5,122 nucleotides of DNA. Origin: Tannerella sp. (GTDB taxonomy: Bacteria; Bacteroidota; Bacteroidia; Bacteroidales; Tannerellaceae). Under the pieces are notes generated by a model. The model made no database searches. It saw only the letters and a list, made by a program, of their open reading frames with translations, and was not told the DNA's origin. Each line of letters opens with the position of its first letter. Within the stretch, counting starts at the first letter, position 1. The stretch spans positions 1 through 5,122 of the forward strand of contig JAISJX010000371.1 in assembly GCA_031261145.1 (NCBI GenBank). The letters run 5' to 3'. The position numbers and the translations under genes are program-made. Of the stretch, positions 1 to 5,122 are shown one piece after another.

Positions 1-2048
1 TCAATCTTGTCGAAAGATGTTTTTTCCTTTTCTCCTTCCGGGACAGTCCGGTTGTATGCCAGCATAAAATGCGGGAAGTCGGAATGGTCATACTGTTTGC
101 GCCCTTTCCGGATGCGATAATAGTAGCGAGGCGTGTAACTCAGTTGGATACCCGCTGTCAGGGATGAATGGCCGGGCATCGGCGCGATTTGTCCGTATGG
201 TAAATTAGAGGCGGGACGGCCTCCGAATAAACTGTATGATGTATTGTTTTCCAACGCGCTACGTTTCTCGTAATTTATCCCGGTTGTCAACTGGAGCGCA
301 TGCGCCAATTCGATTTGATGGGACACGGTTACAAACTGTTTCCGGTAAAATTTGGCGACGTTTTCTGCAAAGATCAGGGAAGCCACCGAGTTAATCGTAC
401 GGTTCAGTCCCTTGTCACCGGCAAAATCGGCCGTCATATCCCCGGCGGAAACGCTCAGTTTCCCTAAACGCATGGGCGCATAGTTGAAATTGCTTTTCAC
501 CTGCCAGTTAACATCCTTACGCGCCGTCAGATAATAGACGGAGGGCGAGATGTTAAAGGACTTGTTTTCCGTAAAATTCACTCCGAACCGGAATTTTTGT
601 CCGAGCCAAAATCCGTCCGTGAAATTATATTCAGGACATGCGCCTGCGATTCCATCATATTTAAACGTATATTTTTCTCCAAATCGTATCTCCTCCCCTA
701 ATGCTAAGTGGGACAGCCATTTTGACAAAGTACGGTTTTGCAATGAATCCGTTTTGCTTATCGAATCATTGACTGCTTTCAGGCTGTCTTTGTTCAGGTA
801 GCTGATTACCTCTTCCGGTTGCAGGGGCATATTCCTGACTTCCAACCAATAGATCGAATCCCGCAAAAGCGCCATCGTATCCCGCGTAACCCGGAAAAGC
901 GAATCCCGCGGCGTTATCTCTAATTGCTTTTTGGGTTGCTTTTTTACCGCAGGTTTTTTAGCGGTTGCCACCGGCTTGGCTGTCGCTTTATCCGGTTGGC
1001 TGTCAGCCGTAACCGGAGAAGACGAACCATAGACTTCCACCTGCTGATATTGAACGGACGAATAGTATTTCCCGCCCCCTTTCAGGCCGAATATGTCCAT
1101 TTTCACATCCATATCATACGTCGTAGGAAGGAAAACGGTTGGGCGGACTTCGTTATAGGACGTATTAATATGAAAAGTCACCCCTGACATGGAAATCGTC
1201 AAATCTACATGCTGTACATTCCAATCATCTTCAACGATATATATCCATCCGTTGAATAACAGGCCATTATTTTTTTTCGATATTACTTTTATTTTATTGA
1301 CGGTATGGTCGCCTTCCATGGAGAATCCCTCATAAACATATTTATAATAGGAGAACGCTTTGGGAGCTAATGGTGAAATGCCATACATGTCAGGCGAATA
1401 AATGCTTGAATTGATGGCTTTTATAACCATGCCTTCATCTATCTCGGCAGGAATCGTGCTTGAGATAGCCAGTACTTTCTGGTCATACCTGTCGGGGTCT
1501 GTGAAAGTTACTTCATTCTGCGACTCCATAAGATACAGCTTATTAGCGAAATTTTTCGCAAATTCCCTGTTTTCTTTCGAGAGCTTCATAACAGCCGGTA
1601 TCTTTTCCACTTTCACGGAACCTTTGATATACACATTCGCCTGATATGATTTCACTTGATGCAGGTGGAACGGCGCTTTGGCAATGGCTTTCCGCATAAT
1701 CGCATACGCGGGGTCTTCGCCATTGGTATTCACGATGACTTCGCTGAGCGAATATGCTTTTTCCTGAAGTTCTATCTTGAGCGTCGTATTTTTGCCGGAG
1801 ATGGTTACCGGCATGATTTTTTTCTCGTATCCTAACGAAGAACATTCGCAGGTATAGGAACCTTCTTTCAAGGTAGTCTGGAAATCGCCATGATCGTCAG
1901 CTACAAGACCTAACGATATTTCCCGGAAGTAAATCGTGGCAAAAGGCACCGGCACGCCCTTTTGGTCTGTGACACGCCCTTTTAACACTTGCGCCGAAAG
2001 CGGCAACGACATCAGGAACCCGATGAAAAATAACAGATACGCCCTCAT
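1..2048 (-). CDS. DUF5686 / carboxypeptidase-regulatory-like domain outer-membrane protein, partial (C-terminus beyond left edge)
   Basis: The minus frame from the ATG at 2048 stays open for 682 codons to the window edge, so the 3' end is missing. Residues 1-19 form a signal peptide (MRAYLLFFIGF..., LSA|Q cleavage site), so the product is exported. Residues 20 to about 105 are a CarboxypepD_reg-like beta-sandwich (KGRVTDQKGVPVPFATIYF, then a GDF turn and a SSLGYEKK strand). The EDPAYAIMRKAI segment from residue 111 is typical of the DUF5686 family. Residues 354-375 are a Lys/Ala/Pro linker, followed by a region with repeated RDS/RDT. From about residue 450 alternating hydrophobic and aromatic strands suggest an outer-membrane beta-barrel. 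Family members are usually 800-870 residues, so roughly 150-180 are cut off. The family is widespread in Bacteroidetes and its biochemical role is not established. A weak GGGAAA precedes the start. Family assignment is from recognition of the sequence; the barrel is inferred. Confidence 0.87.
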   Translation of the reverse strand, partial: MRAYLLFFIGFLMSLPLSAQVLKGRVTDQKGVPVPFATIYFREISLGLVADDHGDFQTTLKEGSYTCECSSLGYEKKIMPVTISGKNTTLKIELQEKAYSLSEVIVNTNGEDPAYAIMRKAIAKAPFHLHQVKSYQANVYIKGSVKVEKIPAVMKLSKENREFAKNFANKLYLMESQNEVTFTDPDRYDQKVLAISSTIPAEIDEGMVIKAINSSIYSPDMYGISPLAPKAFSYYKYVYEGFSMEGDHTVNKIKVISKKNNGLLFNGWIYIVEDDWNVQHVDLTISMSGVTFHINTSYNEVRPTVFLPTTYDMDVKMDIFGLKGGGKYYSSVQYQQVEVYGSSSPVTADSQPDKATAKPVATAKKPAVKKQPKKQLEITPRDSLFRVTRDTMALLRDSIYWLEVRNMPLQPEEVISYLNKDSLKAVNDSISKTDSLQNRTLSKWLSHLALGEEIRFGEKYTFKYDGIAGACPEYNFTDGFWLGQKFRFGVNFTENKSFNISPSVYYLTARKDVNWQVKSNFNYAPMRLGKLSVSAGDMTADFAGDKGLNRTINSVASLIFAENVAKFYRKQFVTVSHQIELAHALQLTTGINYEKRSALENNTSYSLFGGRPASNLPYGQIAPMPGHSSLTAGIQLSYTPRYYYRIRKGRKQYDHSDFPHFMLAYNRTVPEGEKEKTSFDKI

Positions 2049-2087
2049 AACATTTCCCAAACTAAAAACCATTCGCTTTTAACGGCC

Positions 2088-2095
2088 GAAAGGTA
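2088..2095 (-). promoter_or_regulatory. Weak candidate -7 element for the DUF5686 gene
   Basis: Read on the minus strand this is TACCTTTC, seven of eight positions of the Bacteroidetes TAnnTTTG -7 consensus, 40 nt upstream of the DUF5686 start. A CTG at 2114-2116 is the nearest thing to a -33 TTG, with 18 nt between. A second near match, TAAATTTC, lies at 2128-2135. Neither is convincing alone. Confidence 0.3.
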
Positions 2096-2248
2096 TGTAA
2101 AAACGATGAGATTCAGCGATAAATAACGAAATTTATAGGGCGGTTAAGGATTTTACGTAATTCCCTATGAAAACCTTGAAAACATTTGCGATAAGAAAGG
2201 AAGTGGTATGAAACTTTCAATTTAAACGAAAGATAATTCTCAAATAAC

Positions 2249-2279
2249 TTGTAATTGTGAAAAAGTAGCAGTATTTTTG
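2249..2279 (+). promoter_or_regulatory. Bacteroidetes-type promoter of the toxin-antitoxin-like pair
   Basis: TATTTTTG at 2272-2279 matches the TAnnTTTG -7 consensus exactly. TTG at 2249-2251 serves as the -33 element with a 20-nt spacer. Transcription would begin near 2285, leaving a leader of about 20 nt before the ATG at 2305. The leader is AT-rich with no Shine-Dalgarno, as is common in this phylum. The hexamer TTGTGA occurs at 2255-2260 (in the spacer) and again at 2277-2282 (overlapping the -7), 22 bp apart; this direct repeat is a possible operator for autoregulation, which is inference. Confidence 0.6.
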
Positions 2280-2304
2280 TGATGTGAATTACTAATAAAT
2301 AATA

Positions 2305-2454
2305 ATGGATACAAAAGACAAAAAAAAAACTGCATGTCCGGTAAAAAACAATGAGGACACGGGAAAAAAGCAGAAATCGAGATTTACGTTGTTTAGGGAA
2401 AAGTATCCGAACGGCGTAGGAGAAATAATAGATATGAGAGCGGTATTAAGATGA
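2305..2454 (+). CDS. Small basic protein, probable antitoxin of the PIN toxin
   Basis: A 49-codon frame starts at the ATG at 2305 and ends at TGA 2452-2454; the toxin ATG at 2451 overlaps that stop (ATGA). The product begins MDTKDKKKTACPVKNNED, has a Lys/Arg-rich first half, and ends with a more ordered segment from RFTLFREKYP to GEIIDMRAVLR. I see no helix-turn-helix, AbrB or Phd signature with certainty. The antitoxin role is inferred from its position directly upstream of a PIN toxin, the 4-nt overlap, the dedicated promoter, and its small charged nature. A basic, disordered N-terminus with a C-terminal toxin-binding segment would suit the role but is the reverse of classical antitoxins, in which DNA binding is usually N-terminal and folded. 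Codons 6-9 sit on a run of ten A. It is AT-rich compared with nadC. It could instead be a leader peptide ensuring toxin translation. Confidence 0.65.
   Translation: MDTKDKKKTACPVKNNEDTGKKQKSRFTLFREKYPNGVGEIIDMRAVLR
2320..2329 (+). repeat. Poly-A tract of ten bases in the antitoxin-like gene
   Basis: Ten consecutive A at codons 6-9 of the small gene. Loss of one A would end the protein after LHVR; gain of one A would end it after NCMSGKKQ. Either change removes the C-terminal part. Confidence 0.9.
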
Positions 2455-2885
2455 ATAAGTCGAATGCCTATTATCTGGACACCAATATTATAGTCTATTA
2501 TCTTTTTGATAAAAGTATAGACGATAATTTGGATTACAGGGTATTGGACTTGCTCGGAGATCCCTCCAATTTCTTTTATGCAAGTTATGTATCGGTAAAA
2601 GAATTGATACATTTGCAAAAACAGGAGAGAATAAAACTCTCCGGGTTACAAAAGAATAAAACAATCCTGAATTTATTGGATGAAGCAGGTATAATAACAA
2701 TTCCTGTCACCGAAAAGCATTTGGTTGTTTACGAAACATTGAATTTCATACAGGAACATAACGATCCGAACGATTTACTGATTATTGCCCAATCCATTTC
2801 CGACAAAATACCCGTTATATCTTCAGACGGCAAATTCAAACTATATGAAAGCCAGGGATTACAACTTGTGTTTAACAAGAGATAA
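2451..2885 (+). CDS. PIN-domain ribonuclease, VapC-like toxin
   Basis: This 144-residue protein fits the single-domain PIN toxin size. The family cleaves RNA with Mg2+/Mn2+ held by a cluster of acidic residues. The expected acids are visible: D10 in YYLDTNIIVYYL, E51 in SVKELIHL, D108 in HNDPNDLLIIAQSI, and D126 in PVISSDGKF. D105 lies close by and may assist. All four canonical positions are intact, so the enzyme is predicted active. The start overlaps the upstream stop by ATGA and has no clear Shine-Dalgarno, so translation probably depends on ribosomes finishing the upstream gene. It is transcribed toward nadC, ending 41 nt before the nadC stop. Base composition is strikingly AT-rich (first 60 nt about 28% GC against about 55% in a sample of nadC), which suggests horizontal acquisition. 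Its RNA target cannot be read from sequence. Confidence 0.88.
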   Translation: MNKSNAYYLDTNIIVYYLFDKSIDDNLDYRVLDLLGDPSNFFYASYVSVKELIHLQKQERIKLSGLQKNKTILNLLDEAGIITIPVTEKHLVVYETLNFIQEHNDPNDLLIIAQSISDKIPVISSDGKFKLYESQGLQLVFNKR

Positions 2886-2886
2886 T

Positions 2887-2920
2887 CCGTTTTTTTATTT
2901 AAGAAAAAGGGATATTTTTG
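2887..2920 (+). terminator. Possible AT-rich terminator between convergent genes
   Basis: CC plus seven T at 2887-2896 can pair with the A-rich stretch and GGG at 2901-2911 around a 5-nt loop, with one G-G mismatch and one wobble. A run of five T follows at 2915-2919. It lies in the 41-nt gap between the toxin stop and the nadC stop, where a terminator is expected. The stem is almost all A-T and so weak. Confidence 0.35.
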
Positions 2921-2926
2921 CACAAA

Positions 2927-3781
2927 TCACTCATTGATAGCTTTCAGGCTCATATCAAGACTTTTCACGGAGTGGGTAAGCGCTCCGACCGAGATATAGT
3001 CCACGCCACATTCGGCATAATCGCGCAACGTATCGAACGTAATGCCGCCCGATGATTCGATTTCGTAACGCCCCGCAACACGGCGCACGGCCTCTTTCGT
3101 ATGGGCGATGTCGAAGTTATCCAGCATAATACGGTCGATTCCCCCGATGCGCAATGCTTCATCCAACTCATCCTGATTACGCACCTCGATTTCGATTTTG
3201 AGGTCTTTTCCTTTCTCTTTCAGATAGTTCCGGGCGCTGGCAATCGCCTGTCCGATACCTCCGGCAAAATCGACATGGTTGTCTTTCAGTAAAATCATAT
3301 CAAACAGCCCGATACGGTGATTCACACCGCCGCCGATGCGTACCGCCTCTTTTTCCATGATGCGCATGCCGGGTGTTGTTTTCCGGGTGTCGAGCACGTG
3401 CGTTTTAGTGCCTTCAAGCGCCTTGACGTAGCGGCGCGTTGTGGTCGCAATGCCGCTCATCCGCTGCATAACGTTCAGTACCAACCGTTCGGTTTGCAGG
3501 AGCGATTGCACTTTCCCTTCGACGGTAAAGGCGATGTCGCCCTTTTTGACCTCAGCCCCATCATGGATGAAGACTTCGATATGCAACTCAGGATCAAAAG
3601 CATGGAAAATCCGCTGCGCCATTTCAATACCGGCCAATACGCCGTCTTCCTTAATAATCAACCTGCTTTTTCCCATTTCCGTGGGCGGGATGCAGCACAA
3701 AGTAGTATGGTCTCCGTCGCCGATATCTTCGGAAAAAGAGAGCTTAATCAGGTCATCGATCAGTTGTTCTGTAGATTTCAT
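2927..3781 (-). CDS. nadC: Nicotinate-nucleotide pyrophosphorylase (carboxylating), quinolinate phosphoribosyltransferase
   Basis: NadC joins quinolinate and PRPP, with decarboxylation, to give nicotinate mononucleotide in de novo NAD synthesis in the cytosol. The 284 residues match the family length. Signature segments appear in order: EDIGDGDHTT (18-27), the N-terminal hammerhead and swivel with IHDGAEVKKGD (72-82), TERLVLNVMQRMSGIAT (97-113), DTRKTTPGMR (131-140), EKEAVRIGGGVNHRIGLFDM (143-162), LLKDNH (164-169), IEIEV (196-200), MLDNF (219-223), ESSGGI (242-247) and VDYISVGALTHS (260-271). Substrate-binding Arg, Lys, His, Glu and Asp positions in these motifs are all present, so it should be active. 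The ATG overlaps the stop of the upstream exported-protein gene (ATGA) and has no Shine-Dalgarno of its own, which implies translational coupling. nadA and nadB are not in the window. Confidence 0.97.
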   Translation of the reverse strand: MKSTEQLIDDLIKLSFSEDIGDGDHTTLCCIPPTEMGKSRLIIKEDGVLAGIEMAQRIFHAFDPELHIEVFIHDGAEVKKGDIAFTVEGKVQSLLQTERLVLNVMQRMSGIATTTRRYVKALEGTKTHVLDTRKTTPGMRIMEKEAVRIGGGVNHRIGLFDMILLKDNHVDFAGGIGQAIASARNYLKEKGKDLKIEIEVRNQDELDEALRIGGIDRIMLDNFDIAHTKEAVRRVAGRYEIESSGGITFDTLRDYAECGVDYISVGALTHSVKSLDMSLKAINE

Positions 3782-4149
3782 TCGATACGAATAGATTGAA
3801 TAAAAAACGTGTTATCTTTTGTATAATAAGTGACATTCACACGGTATTCACCTTTTTCGGTCGCCAATTTGCCGACTAAAAAGCCTGTTTCTTTTTTATC
3901 GGCATGATGGGCGACGGTGAATCCGGTCGGTTTGCAGGAACGGAAGAAGCTGTCAAGTACGGCAATTGCCTCGGAACCAGTTCCTTTTTTCGACGTTCCG
4001 GGCACAGCTATATCCACTTCACTATTCATATTTCCTGCAATCGCAGAGGCTTTTCCCTCCTTGAAAGCTTTGGATACCGATGCGATATCGACGGCTTGCA
4101 TACTCAAAGCTGAGAGTATAAATGCGAACATAAACATACATTTTTTCAT
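3778..4149 (-). CDS. DUF4783-like small exported protein
   Basis: The 123-residue product begins with a clear signal peptide (MKKCMFMFAFILSALSMQA, residues 1-19), so it is exported to the periplasm or surface. There is no lipobox at the cleavage site. The mature part of about 104 residues has the alpha-then-beta layout of an NTF2-like fold: the helix DIASVSKAFKEGKASAIA, a short strand SEVDIAVPG, the helix SEAIAVLDSFFRSC, and C-terminal strands including GEYRVNVTYYTKDNTFFIQSIRIE. This matches what I know of DUF4783 proteins, which often sit beside nadC in Bacteroidales; no function is known to me. The ATG at 4149 was preferred over the GTG at 4152 because AGGAGG at 4158-4163 is 8 nt from it, and only 5 nt from the GTG. 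It overlaps nadC by 4 nt, so expression of the two is linked. Confidence 0.82.
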   Translation of the reverse strand: MKKCMFMFAFILSALSMQAVDIASVSKAFKEGKASAIAGNMNSEVDIAVPGTSKKGTGSEAIAVLDSFFRSCKPTGFTVAHHADKKETGFLVGKLATEKGEYRVNVTYYTKDNTFFIQSIRIE

Positions 4150-4157
4150 CACTCTTT

Positions 4158-4163
4158 CCTCCT
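4158..4163 (-). promoter_or_regulatory. Strong Shine-Dalgarno AGGAGG of the DUF4783-like gene
   Basis: AGGAGG on the minus strand lies 8 nt before the ATG at 4149. Such a full anti-rRNA match is unusual in Bacteroidetes and decides the start in favour of the ATG over the adjacent GTG. Confidence 0.75.
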
Positions 4164-4183
4164 ATTCTTTGGCGATATTGACG

Positions 4184-4191
4184 CAAAGGTA
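4184..4191 (-). promoter_or_regulatory. -7 promoter element for the DUF4783-like gene and nadC
   Basis: The minus strand reads TACCTTTG, an exact TAnnTTTG match, 34 nt upstream of the DUF4783-like ATG. The best TTTG upstream (4207-4210) is only 15 nt away, shorter than the usual 19-21, so the -33 part is poor. The predicted start of transcription near 4178 leaves room for the AGGAGG site. This would make the two downstream genes an operon independent of UPF0316. Confidence 0.5.
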
Positions 4192-4266
4192 CGCATTTTT
4201 TTTATACAAAACAGGGAAAAGGGGTAAATATTATTTTATATTCAAAGATTCGATGACCGATACTCC

Positions 4267-4824
4267 TTATTTTCCTAATCTTGGCGCTGCTCCGGCGGCA
4301 AAAGCAAAGATTCCCTTTTGTTTGGTGCGGATGTCCTCTACCACATAAAATGTGTCCGGATCGAAAGATTTGATTATTTGAATCACCTTTTTCCCTGACT
4401 TCCGGCTCACCACTGTTTCGATGATTTCCACTTCCGCCACAGCGCCTTCGCCACGGATATGAGTAAAGCCCAAACCGTTTTTGTTGAGTTCCTGCATCAA
4501 TTCCAGCCCATGGCTTTTGACGTAGATACGGAACAACTGAAAACCGAATGCGATTTTATCTTCGACCAGGATGCCTACAAAATTACCTGTGGCATACCCT
4601 CCCGCGTAGGCCAGGTAAGCAATGATATTGTTTGTATGCGAAAATATCTGCGAGATAACGACTACCCATATAAACACCTCAAAAAAGCCTACAACCGGCG
4701 CTTTTCGTTTTTCGCCTTTGGCCACGAAGATGATACGCAATGTCCCCAGCGTCACGTCGCATATCCGTCCGAAGAAAATAACGATGGGCAGCAACCATGG
4801 ATATAACTCAAAAAAATCAACCAT
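4267..4824 (-). CDS. UPF0316 membrane protein (DUF5698 plus DUF2179 domains)
   Basis: The 185-residue protein matches the UPF0316 family. The N-terminal DUF5698 part has three hydrophobic segments at about 10-34 (IVIFFGRICDVTLGTLRIIF), 43-61 (VVGFFEVFIWVVVISQIF) and 67-87 (IIAYLAYAGGYATGNFVGIL), so it sits in the inner membrane. The family-typical D23-x-TLGTLR, GFFE and AYAGG-x-ATGN-x-VGI motifs are clear. Residues from about 100 form a soluble DUF2179 domain (ELMQELNKNGLGFTHIRGEG, later FDPDTFYVVEDIR) resembling a small ferredoxin-like ligand or regulatory domain. The molecular function is unknown. The ATG at 4824 is preferred over an in-frame TTG at 4848, because the promoter at 4863-4893 would place the transcript start near 4857, almost on the TTG. 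Transcription is likely monocistronic or reads partly into the next gene 117 nt on. Confidence 0.9.
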   Translation of the reverse strand: MVDFFELYPWLLPIVIFFGRICDVTLGTLRIIFVAKGEKRKAPVVGFFEVFIWVVVISQIFSHTNNIIAYLAYAGGYATGNFVGILVEDKIAFGFQLFRIYVKSHGLELMQELNKNGLGFTHIRGEGAVAEVEIIETVVSRKSGKKVIQIIKSFDPDTFYVVEDIRTKQKGIFAFAAGAAPRLGK

Positions 4825-4862
4825 AACTCTATCGTTTAAAAATTTCAACTTCTTTCCGGGTG

Positions 4863-4893
4863 CAAATGTAACGCTTTTTCAGACTAAAACAAA
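4863..4893 (-). promoter_or_regulatory. Bacteroidetes-type promoter of the UPF0316 gene
   Basis: On the minus strand TTTG (4890-4893), a 19-nt spacer and TACATTTG (4863-4870) give a full match to the -33/-7 consensus of Bacteroidetes housekeeping promoters. The predicted start is near 4857, giving a leader of about 33 nt before the ATG at 4824. It lies within 25 nt after the stop of the upstream gene, separating the two transcriptionally. Confidence 0.72.
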
Positions 4894-4915
4894 ATCGCGC
4901 TTCCGCAAGTTGTGT

Positions 4916-5122
4916 TCAGGCTTTTAAAGACTTCGCAATACGCAACATACCTTCCACTGTTTCCGGTGACACATCGGCCTGGAGAATATGGGCGGGAGCC
5001 ATCAGGTAACCGCCGTTTTCGCCCAGAATCGATCCACGGGTACGCATATCCGCTTCAATTTCTTTCAGATCACCCTTTGGCAACAGCTCCTGCTGGTCTA
5101 TACCGCCAAAAAAGCAAATTCG
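4916..5122 (-). CDS. Uroporphyrinogen decarboxylase (URO-D) family protein, C-terminal fragment
   Basis: The last 68 codons of a gene entering from the right edge, ending at TGA 4916-4918. Visible motifs are CFFGGIDQQELLPKGD (residues 3-18 of the fragment), RTRGSILGENGGYLMAPAHI (27-46) and LQADVSPETVEGML, which correspond to the final strands and helices of the URO-D TIM barrel. The GGYLMAPAH-x-xQADV ending, followed by a short helix and stop, resembles the MtaA/CmuA-like methyltransferase branch common in anaerobes more than heme-pathway HemE, where substrates are methylated corrinoids or related cofactors. The catalytic N-terminal half is outside the window, so the substrate cannot be judged. 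It is not obviously in an operon with the UPF0316 gene, which has its own promoter. Confidence 0.8.
   Translation of the reverse strand, partial: RICFFGGIDQQELLPKGDLKEIEADMRTRGSILGENGGYLMAPAHILQADVSPETVEGMLRIAKSLKA

Noticed and set aside
550..1187. Plus-strand frames at 550-801 and 924-1187
   Set aside because: Antisense to the DUF5686 gene, with no recognisable domain; Arg-rich composition comes from the reversed coding strand.
1543..1845. Minus-strand 100-codon frame
   Set aside because: It lies within the DUF5686 gene in another frame; the DUF5686 frame is open throughout and has the family motifs.
2211..2232. Short inverted repeat CTTTC/GAAAG upstream of the toxin pair
   Set aside because: Five pairs around a 9-nt A/T-rich spacer is within chance in this AT-rich region.
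2292..2618. Minus-strand frame of 108 codons opposite the toxin pair
   Set aside because: It is antisense to two better supported genes, has no promoter or ribosome site, and its hydrophobic content follows from AT-rich antisense DNA.
2865..2879. Hairpin CTTGT/ACAAG at the 3' end of the toxin gene
   Set aside because: Only five pairs, inside the coding region, and separated from the T-run by ten bases; too weak to call a terminator alone.
2913..2920. TATTTTTG matching the TAnnTTTG -7 element on the plus strand
   Set aside because: It points into the antisense strand of nadC with no plus-strand gene downstream; AT-rich intergenic DNA gives such matches by chance.
3317..3799. Plus-strand frames of 117-160 codons opposite nadC
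   Set aside because: nadC is certain on the other strand from its family motifs; these are shadows with no recognisable domain.
4459..4927. Plus-strand frames opposite UPF0316
   Set aside because: Antisense shadows; UPF0316 has clear membrane segments and family motifs.
1..5122. Search for tRNA/rRNA, CRISPR arrays, insertion sequences, riboswitches
   Set aside because: No cloverleaf, no regularly spaced repeats, no transposase or terminal repeats, and leaders too short for a riboswitch were seen.

Overview
The window looks like chromosomal DNA from a member of the Bacteroidales (Parabacteroides/Bacteroides/Dysgonomonas-like; I cannot name a genus). The evidence is: a DUF5686-type outer-membrane protein with an N-terminal carboxypeptidase-regulatory-like domain; a DUF4783-type small secreted protein next to nadC; mostly weak ribosome binding sites; and promoter-like sequences matching the Bacteroidetes -7 consensus TAnnTTTG with a -33 TTG/TTTG.

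Layout, left to right. Positions 1-2048 (minus strand) hold the first 682 codons of a DUF5686 surface/outer-membrane protein whose C-terminus lies beyond the left edge. This reading frame is open to the edge. Positions 2049-2304 are a divergent intergenic region. A two-gene AT-rich unit lies at 2305-2885 (plus strand): a 49-codon basic protein, probably an antitoxin, overlaps by ATGA a 144-residue PIN-domain ribonuclease (VapC-like toxin). A short AT-rich convergent gap (2886-2926) separates it from the minus-strand genes.

Reading in their own direction, the minus-strand genes run from the right edge: the C-terminal 68 codons of a uroporphyrinogen-decarboxylase-family (methyltransferase-like) protein (4916-5122), a UPF0316 membrane protein (4267-4824) with its own promoter, a small DUF4783-like exported protein (3778-4149) with its own promoter and a strong Shine-Dalgarno, and nadC (2927-3781). 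The last two overlap by ATGA and should be co-transcribed and translationally coupled.

Functionally, most of the window is ordinary Bacteroidales core genome: NAD biosynthesis, envelope proteins and a conserved membrane protein. The accessory element is the plus-strand toxin-antitoxin-like pair, which is much more AT-rich than nadC. Its small first gene is not from a family I recognise with certainty, and it carries a 10-A tract at its start that would truncate it on slippage. That pair is the best candidate for something not well described.
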